From positions 1-54,852 of the forward strand of contig CAYLXO010000003.1 in the NCBI GenBank assembly GCA_964387965.1: a stretch of DNA of 54,852 bases. The letters are read 5' to 3'. The position numbers were made by a program, and so were the translations under genes. The notes under the pieces were generated by a model. The model was given only the letters and a program-made list of their open reading frames with translations. It had not been told where the DNA came from and did no database searches. Positions 33,709-42,625 of this stretch are shown here, in pieces (position 1 is the stretch's first letter; every line of letters begins with the position of its first letter). The DNA comes from CAITQP01 sp964387965. GTDB taxonomy: Bacteria > Patescibacteriota > Minisyncoccia > Phycocordibacterales > UBA9973.

Positions 33709-34515
33709 ATGAGTGCAGGAAACACATCGTCCACTCAAAGTGGACAGAAGAAAAAAAGTAAGTGGTGGAAAAAGTGGTTGAAAAAGTTGATTGGTCTTAC
33801 AGTCCTTGCAGGACTGGCATGGCTTATCACACAAGCAATCATTCACACCGATTTCAGTAGTGGCATCGGTTGGAAAGGATGGGTTGCACTTACGATTCTT
33901 GTGATAGTTATCGGATTGCTATCATATGCAATCTACCTGCTAACAAGAAAAAAGAAAGCTGCAGACCCACACGGAGCAAGCACTGGTCCACACGGTGGTG
34001 CGGAACATAATCACGGAACACCCACTATGAAATTTTGGGAGTTCGTTGGAAGGGTGCTTTTACCCACTGCATTATTATTGGGAGCAAGCTGGATTATTTT
34101 TCAAAAATATCTGGTATTCAAATCTGAACAAGAAGCAGAGGAAAAAGCAAAAAGTGAATCACCGTATAAAACATATACGAGCGGTTCGCCTGCCACGCAG
34201 ACAGAAAAAAAGCATGACACGCGCATAAACAAACGCAGACTCATGCCAGGAGTATTACTACTTGTAGTAGTACCTGACGGTAATAAAATTACCGTAACCC
34301 ACACAGGTGGAGACTTTTATAGCTATGTTGGTAATGACACTACCGACTTGTTAAACAAAATGGCTCTCACTAACTGTGGAGACAACAGGGATGTACCAAG
34401 CAATCACTATATGGCATACATGCGCAAAGACAATATTATTTGTGACATAACCATAGAAGTGACTGAAGAAAATCCTTATAGTCCGTTTGAGGTGTACGAT
34501 ATCACCTTAAAATAA
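33709..34515 (+). CDS. Three-helix membrane protein with His-rich loop, unknown function
   Basis: The 268-residue protein has a basic Lys/Trp-rich N-terminus and three transmembrane helices (about 27-45, 56-78 and 112-134). A loop with four His (about 88-102) lies between helices 2 and 3. A soluble C-terminal domain of about 95 residues follows (from MPGVLLLVVVPDGNKITVTH). It starts 3 nt after the stop of the SPFH-like gene, so the pair forms an operon. I do not recognise the C-terminal domain. Confidence 0.6.
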   Translation: MSAGNTSSTQSGQKKKSKWWKKWLKKLIGLTVLAGLAWLITQAIIHTDFSSGIGWKGWVALTILVIVIGLLSYAIYLLTRKKKAADPHGASTGPHGGAEHNHGTPTMKFWEFVGRVLLPTALLLGASWIIFQKYLVFKSEQEAEEKAKSESPYKTYTSGSPATQTEKKHDTRINKRRLMPGVLLLVVVPDGNKITVTHTGGDFYSYVGNDTTDLLNKMALTNCGDNRDVPSNHYMAYMRKDNIICDITIEVTEENPYSPFEVYDITLK

Positions 34516-34517
34516 AC

Positions 34518-34551
34518 AAAAGAGCCTTCGGCAACATGCCGGGGCTCTTTT
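34518..34551. terminator. Bidirectional terminator
   Basis: AAAAGAGCC...CGGC pairs with GCCGGGGCTCTTTT. It separates the His-rich pair (+) from the last pilin-like gene (-). Confidence 0.85.
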
Positions 34552-34563
34552 AGTTTGTATATA

Positions 34564-34887
34564 TTACTGTACTTGTAAGTTTGGATTTGGATCAGCACCA
34601 ATTGTATTGCCGATCAGATTTAAGATTGCAAACGCACCAAACATAATCACCATTCCGAGCAATCCCCAGAGCATGTGACTTTGACCCTTTTCTCTTCCCT
34701 CTGCAGATGTTGAATTCATAAGAAACTCAAACACGCCGTACAAAAAGTACACAAGCGCTGCCGCAAACATAAGAATTATAAGCGGATTAAATATATATCT
34801 ATCGAGCTTACCGACAAATGTTGCTACTGGCGATTCGTCAGCAAATACTGTTGGTATAGCAAAATAATTTAGAAAAAGTGAGATCAT
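34564..34887 (-). CDS. Pilin-like two-helix membrane protein (T4SS_pilin/TrbC-like)
   Basis: The 107-residue protein has an N-terminal signal-like segment ending near VFA, then two transmembrane helices (about 35-57 and 73-95). Between them is a short polar loop with NSTSAEGREKGQSHMLWGLLGM. This follows the pattern seen in the five proteins encoded upstream: helix, small polar loop with Glu/Gly/Lys, 'xxGxxG' helix. It is the shortest family member. In T4SS pilins such subunits assemble into a filament or channel; that is an inference here. No clear -10 box was identified for it. Confidence 0.7.
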   Translation of the reverse strand: MISLFLNYFAIPTVFADESPVATFVGKLDRYIFNPLIILMFAAALVYFLYGVFEFLMNSTSAEGREKGQSHMLWGLLGMVIMFGAFAILNLIGNTIGADPNPNLQVQ

Positions 34888-34923
34888 ATATATATTATAT
34901 AAAAGTCAGTCGCAAAAACAAAA

Positions 34924-34949
34924 CGACCCCGAGCAAATGCTCGGGGTCG
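34924..34949. terminator. Terminator between two pilin-like genes
   Basis: CGACCCCGAGC pairs with GCTCGGGGTCG. T-rich tracts follow on both strands. On the minus strand it ends the transcript of the gene at 34959. Confidence 0.85.
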
Positions 34950-34958
34950 AATCGTTTT

Positions 34959-35348
34959 TTAGAATGTTGGGAGCTGTGATTCGACGTTGATCGAATTGCT
35001 TCCTGAAAGTCCAAATGTTGAGAGGAGAAGTGTTACAAGACCCCAGAGGCCAAGGATAACAGCAAATCCGATAATTCCGTGAAGCATTGTTCCACGAGCC
35101 TGACTCTTTTCTTCTGCGTCAGATGCAGTGATGAACTTCACGATACCCCAGATAAACCATGCAACTGCACCAAGAATAAGAACTGGGATTGCAATCTTGA
35201 TAAGCTGATACACTTTACAGATGATACCTTCGAGTGTTCCAAGTCCGTAATTTCGTACAGTACATGAAATTGAACTCTGAGCAAAAGCAGAAAGTGGAGC
35301 AAGGATTGAAAGGGCTCCTGCACCAATGTATGCGATTTTGTTTTTCAT
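34959..35348 (-). CDS. Pilin-like two-helix membrane protein with signal peptide
   Basis: The 129-residue protein has a signal peptide (cleavage near AFAQ, residue about 23) and two Cys in the short mature N-terminus. Two transmembrane helices (about 50-72 and 88-112) flank a loop with TASDAEEKSQARGTML. This is the T4SS_pilin/TrbC-like layout. It has its own promoter with a 75-nt leader containing a hairpin, and its own terminator, so it may be made at a higher level than its neighbours. Confidence 0.78.
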   Translation of the reverse strand: MKNKIAYIGAGALSILAPLSAFAQSSISCTVRNYGLGTLEGIICKVYQLIKIAIPVLILGAVAWFIWGIVKFITASDAEEKSQARGTMLHGIIGFAVILGLWGLVTLLLSTFGLSGSNSINVESQLPTF

Positions 35349-35359
35349 GATAACTCTTC

Positions 35360-35383
35360 GCGCAAGCCCCTTTCGGGAAGCGC
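35360..35383 (-). promoter_or_regulatory. Hairpin in the leader of the 34959 pilin-like gene
   Basis: GCGC...CCC pairs with GGG...GCGC in the leader, 11 nt before the ATG. A stem close to the 5' part of an mRNA may stabilise it or control access to the start. Confidence 0.5.
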
Positions 35384-35429
35384 AATCTAAACGCTAATAA
35401 ATAATTTTTGACCTTTTAATTGTACATTA

Positions 35430-35438
35430 ATTATACCA
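35430..35438 (-). promoter_or_regulatory. Extended -10 promoter of the 34959 pilin-like gene
   Basis: TGGTATAAT on the minus strand is a consensus extended -10 element. The -35 is poor. It would give a leader of about 75 nt, unlike the leaderless genes that use the same box next to their ATG. Confidence 0.55.
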
Positions 35439-35470
35439 CGAATATCTATAAGTCTAGGAGATACTGTGGA

Positions 35471-35992
35471 TTATTGAACCTCTTTGTTCACTGGAAGCTG
35501 AGGGATAACGGTGCGTAGACCAAATGTATTGTTGAGCACTGCTGTAAGACTCCACACTGAAAGCATAACTGCGAGTGCAATAACCCCCCAAAGCATAAAT
35601 TGTCTTCCCTGTTCCTTTTCTGCAGAATCTGATGCTTGAATAAACTTGACCGTTCCCCACACGAAAACCGCGAGCGCTACTGCAAAAAGAAGCGGGATGA
35701 CTGATTGCAATATAAGACAAGTGAGGTACTTAAGCACTTCAGTTACATTTTTAAATGGTGCGGCCGGTGCATCTTTACAGTACCCTCCTCCAGAATTAGT
35801 TGTATCGGCTACTCCTGTATCTGATGTACCAGAACCACCGCCTCCTGAAAATCCACTAAAATCTGGATTGCTTGTTCCATCCCCAAAAGCGCTACCACCT
35901 GTAAGACTCTGTGCGTTTGCAACTGCAGAAAAAGTTGTAAGAACTAGACCCACAAAAAGAACTGCAAAAATGTATCGTGCGTATGTTTTCAT
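35471..35992 (-). CDS. Pilin-like two-helix membrane protein with Gly/Ser-rich extension
   Basis: The 173-residue protein has a signal peptide (cleavage near ANAQ, about 28) and a Gly/Ser/Thr-rich extension (about 30-75) with a Cys pair region. Two transmembrane helices (about 95-117 and 130-153) flank a loop QASDSAEKEQGRQFMLWGVI. The loop is nearly the same as in the gene at 34959. It starts 2 nt after the stop of the FN3-pilin gene at 35995, so it belongs to the large operon. Confidence 0.78.
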   Translation of the reverse strand: MKTYARYIFAVLFVGLVLTTFSAVANAQSLTGGSAFGDGTSNPDFSGFSGGGGSGTSDTGVADTTNSGGGYCKDAPAAPFKNVTEVLKYLTCLILQSVIPLLFAVALAVFVWGTVKFIQASDSAEKEQGRQFMLWGVIALAVMLSVWSLTAVLNNTFGLRTVIPQLPVNKEVQ

Positions 35993-35994
35993 AA

Positions 35995-36696
35995 TTAAAA
36001 CTGACTAAATATATCTTTTATTGCTAATGAGAAACCTTTCGCGATAAGTACTATTGTGGCGCCAATGAGTGTATAAAGCAATGCTTTCTTTGCGTTTCCA
36101 ATTTCTTCTGGATTTCCACGTGCAGATATAAACAGGAATCCTGTCCACAAAATCATAATAACGATAATAGGAGTAAGAAGAAGTACTGCCGAATCAATCA
36201 CCTTTGCAATAAAACCTTGCACGTTATTCGCTTGTATCGGGTTTACGTATCTAATATGAATATTTGTATCATTACCACCACCAGCTGGAGGAGGAACATT
36301 TGTCGTATCGCCAATATCCTTTCCTGTTGCTGCTGGAAATACTGAATTTGATTCAGCAGACTTCACACTTGTACCATTTTTATTTTTAGCTGTGACAACA
36401 AATTTGTATGTTTGACCATTTACTAGTCCAGACATTGTAATTGGTGATGATTTGCCAGTTTCAACTTGTACAGGTGCTGGACCAGAAACAACGGTACTAA
36501 CAGTATATTCAGTCGTAAGATCAAAACTTGTACTTACATCAGGTGTGAAATACACAGTTACTTTTTCGTCGCCCGCTTCTGCCCGCACATTTGTTGGTGG
36601 AAGTGGAGCTGCTGCATATACAGAAAAACTAGTAAAACCAATTCCAAAGAGAGCAACAGCAAGAAGTATTTTTTTAAATGCCATACAGTATTTCAT
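35995..36696 (-). CDS. FN3-pilin fusion membrane protein (one FN3 domain)
   Basis: The 233-residue protein has a signal peptide (to about residue 28) and one FN3 domain (about 32-122, PLPPTNVRAEAGDEKVTVYF to the SNSVFP end). A Pro/Gly linker follows, then two transmembrane helices (about 168-190 and 206-224). The loop between them is SARGNPEEIGNAKKALLYTLIGA. The end closely matches that of the gene at 36703. The FN3 domain would face outside. An ATG at 36684 is an alternative start. Confidence 0.82.
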   Translation of the reverse strand: MKYCMAFKKILLAVALFGIGFTSFSVYAAAPLPPTNVRAEAGDEKVTVYFTPDVSTSFDLTTEYTVSTVVSGPAPVQVETGKSSPITMSGLVNGQTYKFVVTAKNKNGTSVKSAESNSVFPAATGKDIGDTTNVPPPAGGGNDTNIHIRYVNPIQANNVQGFIAKVIDSAVLLLTPIIVIMILWTGFLFISARGNPEEIGNAKKALLYTLIGATIVLIAKGFSLAIKDIFSQF

Positions 36697-36702
36697 AATA
36701 AA

Positions 36703-39210
36703 TTAAAACTGATTAAGAGTATTAGTAAGTGCACTCGCAATAACTTTTGCACCAAGTACGAGTGCTGCACCGACAAGAGTATACATAAGAATTCGTTTTG
36801 CAGTAGAAAGCTCCTCTGGATTTCCTCGTGCTTTTACAAACAGAAATCCGCTTGCAATAAGTGCGAGTACAAGAAGTGGTGTAAGAAGAAGCACGAGTGC
36901 ATCAAGCACCCTTGCAACAAATTCTTCCATAGTGCTACTCTTGAGCGGATTTTTTATTTGAAAATATTTGCTTATATCTGAAACATTATTCGAATCAGAT
37001 CCATCTCCATCAGTTTTATCAATACCACCGGTATCTTTGCCTGTAGCAATTGGAATTACTTCATTTGAATCAGCTGTCGGCCCATCACCCTTACTGTTTG
37101 TAGCAAGAACTCGAAACGTATAAGATAGACCGTTTGTTAAATTTGAAACATATAAACTAGTACCCTTTGTCGTAGTGTGTTTAAAACCATTATTTTCATC
37201 TGTCGAAACAAGTTCAACAGTATAAGAAGTAATTGGAAAACCTCCATCATTTTCTGGCGCTTGCCAATATACAGTAGCTCCGGTATTGCCTGATTTAGCT
37301 GTCACATTACGTGGTGCGTTCGGAGTGCCTGAGGGTTTTACTGGATTTGAAGAATTAGAAATTGAACCCCAAAATCCATCAGAATCTTGAGCTCTAACCG
37401 TAAATGAATACGTCTTTCCATTTATAAGTCCTTTTACGCTTATTGGTGATGTCGTGTTGCTTGCATATATTCCTTCTGGTGTAGATTGAATAGCATAAAA
37501 TTTAATCCTCGATCCGGGAGAGGAAGTAACAGGTTTTACAGTATCAAAAAAGACAGTAGCCTCTTTATCTCCTGCAGTTGCTCGTACATTTAGTGGCGCT
37601 GTTGGATATAACGTAACTGGGCCGTTTGGAATAACTTTTTTTGTAATTGCTGAATATGGACCCGCGATTCCGTCAGTATCAACTGCTCGAATTTCAAATT
37701 GATATCCTTTACCGTTCTCAAGACCCACTACCGTTATGGGCGAGGTTGGCCCACTCGCAAAAGTACGTCCATCTGGAGTAATACGGACTGAATAATATTG
37801 TATCTTTGAGCCAGCCGATGAACTTGCTGGTGGAGGTTCGGTAAACGTAAGCTTTACACTCATATCATCAGGTGTAGCAACAATATTACTCGGAATACCA
37901 GGGACAAGACTTGCTCCCTCCCATTTAAACAAGAGCGAACTCGTAATCTTTGAATATGGCCCCATAAAACCATCAGTATCAACTGCTCGCACCTCAAACT
38001 TATATGATTTTCCGTTTTCGATTCCAGAAACTGTTATTGGTGATGTATTGCCACTTGAAAAACTTCCTACATCTGGGGTTGTGCGAACAATGTAGTACTT
38101 GATTTGAGAACCTGACGAAGGACTTGCTGATTTAGGTGGAGTAAATGAAACAATCGCGGTTCCGTATGAACCTTTTTCTACTTTAACATCAGTAGGACTA
38201 GTGGGAGCAAGTGAAGTAAACAACGTAGTAAAACTTCCAGTAGTGTATGAAGTTGTTCCTGTTGCATCTTTTAAACTATACGCATAAGTCGCACCAGGAA
38301 TTAAATCAGAAATTGGAAATGAAAAGTCGCCACTAGCACCAAGTGTAAAAGATTTTTGATTTTCTTTTCCAGCGTATGAATATACAAACAGTAATGAGGT
38401 GCCCGAAACTGATCCAGATTTTTTTGAACCTGAAACAACTACACTCGTTTCCTCGGGTTTTACATTTACAGTAAAGTCAGACTTTACTGGTGTCGAAAAA
38501 TTTCCAGTGTATATCTTTTTACCCGTAGAAACATTAGTGAGACTATAACTATAACTTGTATTCTCGGTAAGATTTTTTAGGAGAATCGAAAGATCACCTT
38601 GCGCGCTTGTCGTAGAAGCCTGCTCGCTACCTGAATTTGATTTACTAGAATAATCGACTTTAAACTTTGTGCCTGTGACTGTATTTGAAATTTTTGCATA
38701 AAAAGCTGCAGTATTATATGTGGGTGAAATAGAAACAGACACTGTTGCTGTTCCTGTCGTACTCCCTGTGCTTCCACCTGTTGTACCTCCAGTGCTTGTC
38801 CCGCCAGTACCTGTACCTGTAGTTGTCGTTCCTCCAGAGCCCTTCACAATTGACGCGCAACTTGAATCAGGACCCGAATCAAGCACCGCTCCGCTTGAGT
38901 GGATAACTGAACCAAATACTTTTATACAAAGTGAGCTAGGGACTACTGCTTCAATTTTTAGAGTAATTGGTGAACTTGCTCCTTGGGCCTCAAAATAATT
39001 TGAATCAAAACCTGCATACACATAATACCGTGAAATTACTTCGCCTTCAGTAGTGACAGCTGGTGAAAATGACACACTAAAATTATTGAGCGATGTTTCA
39101 GTTGCAACAACGTTTGTTGGTGCTTGTATCTTTGCAAAAGCTCCGTGTGGTAATGCACACACAAGTAGCACAGAGAGCAGTCCAATAATTTTTTGTATAT
39201 GTTTTTTCAT
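36703..39210 (-). CDS. Large FN3-pilin fusion membrane protein
   Basis: The 835-residue protein has a signal peptide (MKKHIQKIIGLLSVLLVCAL, cleavage near AFA). One FN3 domain, a Thr/Gly-rich linker (about 125-150), two beta-sandwich units and four FN3 domains follow. The C-terminus has two transmembrane helices around KARGNPEELSTAKRILMYTLVGA. Repeated words are TSPITV.GLENGK.Y.FE.RAVDTDG. The ATG at 39210 lies 1 nt after the upstream stop; an in-frame extension to 39294 overlaps the upstream gene and is rejected. It would present a long FN3 stalk outside a pilin-like anchor. Confidence 0.85.
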   Translation of the reverse strand: MKKHIQKIIGLLSVLLVCALPHGAFAKIQAPTNVVATETSLNNFSVSFSPAVTTEGEVISRYYVYAGFDSNYFEAQGASSPITLKIEAVVPSSLCIKVFGSVIHSSGAVLDSGPDSSCASIVKGSGGTTTTGTGTGGTSTGGTTGGSTGSTTGTATVSVSISPTYNTAAFYAKISNTVTGTKFKVDYSSKSNSGSEQASTTSAQGDLSILLKNLTENTSYSYSLTNVSTGKKIYTGNFSTPVKSDFTVNVKPEETSVVVSGSKKSGSVSGTSLLFVYSYAGKENQKSFTLGASGDFSFPISDLIPGATYAYSLKDATGTTSYTTGSFTTLFTSLAPTSPTDVKVEKGSYGTAIVSFTPPKSASPSSGSQIKYYIVRTTPDVGSFSSGNTSPITVSGIENGKSYKFEVRAVDTDGFMGPYSKITSSLLFKWEGASLVPGIPSNIVATPDDMSVKLTFTEPPPASSSAGSKIQYYSVRITPDGRTFASGPTSPITVVGLENGKGYQFEIRAVDTDGIAGPYSAITKKVIPNGPVTLYPTAPLNVRATAGDKEATVFFDTVKPVTSSPGSRIKFYAIQSTPEGIYASNTTSPISVKGLINGKTYSFTVRAQDSDGFWGSISNSSNPVKPSGTPNAPRNVTAKSGNTGATVYWQAPENDGGFPITSYTVELVSTDENNGFKHTTTKGTSLYVSNLTNGLSYTFRVLATNSKGDGPTADSNEVIPIATGKDTGGIDKTDGDGSDSNNVSDISKYFQIKNPLKSSTMEEFVARVLDALVLLLTPLLVLALIASGFLFVKARGNPEELSTAKRILMYTLVGAALVLGAKVIASALTNTLNQF

Positions 39211-39211
39211 A

Positions 39212-41293
39212 TTAGAAGAAAGTTGGGAAATATGACACATTGTATCCCATGCCGACCATAACCATCTTAACAATAATCCACGCGGCAAATGCAATAATAA
39301 GTCCAGTTATAACCTTCATAAAAATTGTTTTTGCTTGGCTTATCTTTTCTGCGTTTCCAGCAGATGTAAGCATGAGAAAACCTCCGTACAAGAACATAAG
39401 CGCAGCAAGTCCAGGGGCAAGCGCAAACATCAAAAAGTTAATAATGTTATTGATGAGTTTAATAAGATGCTCAAATGTACAGGTAGTACGCGTACCTGCT
39501 ACGTTTACTCCAGTACATGGGATGATACCTCCGTTATCTTCTGGCTCGAATGTGCCGATAGTTCCTCCATTTGAAGGTCCAACAATATACGGAATAGTTC
39601 CTGCATCATCAGCAGTCTTACCAGTTATAAACTGAAACAGGTACGAATATGTTGGTTGTGCATCAATATCAGTAGACGTAATTTTTATATCGTAATAGTA
39701 CGTAGTATCAGGTGTAAGATCTTCAAGTTTTGCACTCCATGTGCCATCAGAATTCTTATTCATGCCAACAGCAGTCTCAAGATTATCTGAATCTGTGCCA
39801 TATTCTATTTCAAGTGCCGAAACTCCATCAGAAGCCTTTGCAACAATAGTCGCATTGTCTCCCGCGACAATAGATGCACCCGGATCAACACGTATGGGTA
39901 ATGTTTCAAAATATGCAATGCGACTGTATACGTTCAAGTCATTTATCGGATTACCGATATACAACATATACAGATGATTTGGCATCAAGTTTGTGATTTT
40001 TTCTTCGAAACGTCGTGTTTTTGTATCAATTCTTGGAGCAAAGTTTGTATATGTTGGACCGTCTACTTGATACAAATATATTTCGACATCTTTTTTGAAA
40101 TTTACTACTTCACCACTAATAGTGACACTTGTTTGTGACTGATTGTATACATGTGAGTACGCAATAATTCCTGGAGAATAAAGCATGTCACGCTTGTCTG
40201 GCGCATAGCTTCCTCCAGCACCTGCACCATACCCCTGACCTCCCCCGCCATCTCCCATATCCGGAGCTGGACTCGCTGATGCAAGTGTTGAAAATGATCC
40301 AGCCTGTGATAATGGATTATTTTTTGAATCAAATACCTGAAAATAATATGTAGTATCAGCAATAAAACCTGTTGTTTCAAAAGTAAAATCAGGATCCGCA
40401 TCTGTAGTCTTTGTATCTACAAGCAAATCAAGTTTTGATGGACTTGTTCCGTAATGAATATATGCCTGCTGTTTTTCACCTTTAAAAGTACCTGTAATTA
40501 CTACCGAAGTAACTCCAGGCGCCACATCGGTAATCGAGACAGTATTCGCGCCGACTGGTAATTCATCAATACCAAAAAATCCTGAAGATCCTGTGATGAA
40601 TGTGTGACCTTTATCATAAAAAGAATAATTGTATGAGCCGGGTTGTAAATCACTCACAGCTACTTCAAATGTATCGTTTTCCCCTACCGCTCCTTGTTTT
40701 GTGATTGTGGCAACTTTTGTGATCGGCTCTTCTTCAGGACCAGTTCCATTAGTAACTAACTTTTGAACTGAAATCGCAAATGTTTTTGCATCATACAAAC
40801 CATGTGTAATCTCACCTGTAAATAGAAACGACACATCATCCGTCGGAGCATAATCAAGATTTGAAATAACGAGCGTCGAAGAAGTAGTTCCTCCAGTTTG
40901 TCCACCGCACCCAGCAACCGTTGGCTTAAACAAAAACGATCCATACCCAAACGGTGCTCCAAATTCTGCTCCATCCTTAAAATGATAACTATACGTATAG
41001 CCAGCTCTGAGCCCAGAAAGAGTTGCCGAGAGCTCAACACCAGATGTGACAGTGCGAAGCGAAACTGGTGCAGTAAGTTCTTTTGTAGTTCCGATTTGAT
41101 ATATAACAGTAAGAGGTTCAGTATATGTGCCTACAAGCATTCCATCCATTTCAGCTGTTGTACACGAAATATCTTGTGCAACAAAAATATTTTTTGCATC
41201 AAGTGCCGCCTGTGCGTGTGTACCAAAAAATACTGTGCTAAGAACAATAGTTCCCAACAAAATCGCACGAAGCTGTTTTATTTTTTGATACAT
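39212..41293 (-). CDS. Large surface protein with C-terminal pilin-like helices
   Basis: The 693-residue protein has a signal peptide (cleavage near AQA, about 29) and several beta-sandwich units. These are FN3/purple-phosphatase-N-like, with words such as 'TTYYFQVFDSKNNPL', 'LTPDTTYYYDIKIT' and a Gly-rich linker (GGGGQGYGAGAGGSY) in the middle. Near the C-terminus a Cys pair (IIPCTGVNVAGTRTTCTF) precedes two transmembrane helices. The loop between them is SAGNAEKISQAKTIFMKVITGL. Its start overlaps nothing and lies 4 nt after the solute-binding gene stop. No phosphatase catalytic domain is visible. Confidence 0.8.
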   Translation of the reverse strand: MYQKIKQLRAILLGTIVLSTVFFGTHAQAALDAKNIFVAQDISCTTAEMDGMLVGTYTEPLTVIYQIGTTKELTAPVSLRTVTSGVELSATLSGLRAGYTYSYHFKDGAEFGAPFGYGSFLFKPTVAGCGGQTGGTTSSTLVISNLDYAPTDDVSFLFTGEITHGLYDAKTFAISVQKLVTNGTGPEEEPITKVATITKQGAVGENDTFEVAVSDLQPGSYNYSFYDKGHTFITGSSGFFGIDELPVGANTVSITDVAPGVTSVVITGTFKGEKQQAYIHYGTSPSKLDLLVDTKTTDADPDFTFETTGFIADTTYYFQVFDSKNNPLSQAGSFSTLASASPAPDMGDGGGGQGYGAGAGGSYAPDKRDMLYSPGIIAYSHVYNQSQTSVTISGEVVNFKKDVEIYLYQVDGPTYTNFAPRIDTKTRRFEEKITNLMPNHLYMLYIGNPINDLNVYSRIAYFETLPIRVDPGASIVAGDNATIVAKASDGVSALEIEYGTDSDNLETAVGMNKNSDGTWSAKLEDLTPDTTYYYDIKITSTDIDAQPTYSYLFQFITGKTADDAGTIPYIVGPSNGGTIGTFEPEDNGGIIPCTGVNVAGTRTTCTFEHLIKLINNIINFLMFALAPGLAALMFLYGGFLMLTSAGNAEKISQAKTIFMKVITGLIIAFAAWIIVKMVMVGMGYNVSYFPTFF

Positions 41294-41297
41294 ATAT

Positions 41298-42623
41298 TTA
41301 TATATTAGCACCTACTTGGTAGAGTTTGTTGCCCGCATCAAGAAGCGAAATATCGAGTGTCGCAATTCCAGAACTTACAGAATACAAAAGATCTTTGAAA
41401 ATAGTACTTGAACTCTTTGGATTTGGATCTACCCATGTTCTCATTACGAGCGCGACGTTGTAGAGATATGACATATATGCATCATGGGCAGGTTTATTTG
41501 CAAGTACATCACGTCGTGTCGGCACAAATGAAAATTGTGTCCCGCTTGAATCAATAAGCAATTGTTCGTTGTCTACCAAAAGTTTTGCAGCAGCCGCTGA
41601 AAGTGTTTTATCTTTTGCACCGTTTGGAATTGCTAACCCGTATAGTCCCCCATTTGTAAGTGGAACTTTTGCAGTTTTGAATTGTGGAGGAAGACTAATA
41701 TTAAAATTAAGGTTTGGATTTTGTGCACGTACTATAGGAATTTCACTTGCACGTCCAAAATAATACACAAGTGCTCCTCGAACAAATGCATCTCTGTCGT
41801 TCATCATACCGTCATGCCATGAGTAGAGTGGGTCGACAGGATTTGAATATGAAAGATAAAAGTTGACTGCATTTTTTGCAGCAGACGCCTCAGTGTTGTT
41901 TGTATTAGCACCAAAGTGAACAGTGAAATCGCCTGTTTGAGAATAATTTGCAACCGGATTACCTCCTTGCATAAAAAGAAGTGTAAGTACGTCTTTTGCA
42001 TTGGTAACATTTTTGTAGGTTCCGAGCGCTGCTGCACTTTGTGTGATTGTTAAGTCACTTGTCTTTTTTGTAAGCGACGACACCGTTCCAGAAAAATCTG
42101 GCCATGTTTTTGGAGGCACAGCGATACCACTCGCTGCAAGTAAATCTTGGTTGTAATACATGACGAGCGGATCAGCAATCCACGGAATCGCAACATAGCC
42201 GTCTGGCATAGCAAAGATGTCTGCTGCAGAAATATATGACGATGCAAACGTCTGAGCAGAGAGTGATGTAAATGGTATGTGCATAAATTTGTCACGAAAA
42301 CGGTATGACAAATTATCCGGCAAAAGCACAAGATCAGGAACCGAATTTTTTGCGACCGCTTCAACAAAATCAGTATCAAATGTAAGCGGATCTTTCTCTA
42401 TGTACTGCACATGAACGTCAGCATTTGCGATATTGAAACTTGCAATAAATTTTTGAAACATCTGTTGATTTACAGTGCCCCATATAGTGACTGATCCTGC
42501 AACTTTCTGTGTAGATGTTCCGCCAAGATTAATAATCCCAGCAAACGACAAAACTCCGGCAATCGCACCAACAATAAAAATGCCGATAAAAACAACTTTA
42601 AAATTTGATGCTTGTGTTGCCAT
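41298..42623 (-). CDS. Membrane-anchored family 1 extracellular solute-binding protein
   Basis: The 441-residue protein has an N-terminal transmembrane anchor (about 9-31) without a lipobox Cys. A two-lobe solute-binding fold follows, typical of ABC sugar-binding proteins: VTIWGTVNQQMFQKFIASFN, PDLVLLPDN, GYVAIPWIADPLVMYYNQDLL and a late LTNGGLYGLAIPNGAKDK. ABC importers use such proteins to catch sugars or oligosaccharides. No permease or ATPase gene is in the window. It starts 2 nt after the methyltransferase stop and is followed by the FN3-pilin genes. Confidence 0.85.
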   Translation of the reverse strand: MATQASNFKVVFIGIFIVGAIAGVLSFAGIINLGGTSTQKVAGSVTIWGTVNQQMFQKFIASFNIANADVHVQYIEKDPLTFDTDFVEAVAKNSVPDLVLLPDNLSYRFRDKFMHIPFTSLSAQTFASSYISAADIFAMPDGYVAIPWIADPLVMYYNQDLLAASGIAVPPKTWPDFSGTVSSLTKKTSDLTITQSAAALGTYKNVTNAKDVLTLLFMQGGNPVANYSQTGDFTVHFGANTNNTEASAAKNAVNFYLSYSNPVDPLYSWHDGMMNDRDAFVRGALVYYFGRASEIPIVRAQNPNLNFNISLPPQFKTAKVPLTNGGLYGLAIPNGAKDKTLSAAAAKLLVDNEQLLIDSSGTQFSFVPTRRDVLANKPAHDAYMSYLYNVALVMRTWVDPNPKSSSTIFKDLLYSVSSGIATLDISLLDAGNKLYQVGANI

Positions 42624-42625
42624 GA

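Noticed and set aside
39240..39635. Plus-strand ORFs opposite the FN3-pilin genes
   Set aside because: They mirror the low-complexity coding of the surface proteins and have no supporting signals.
34564..42623. A classical type IV secretion locus
   Set aside because: No VirB4, VirD4, VirB6 or relaxase gene is present; only pilin-like parts are seen in this window.
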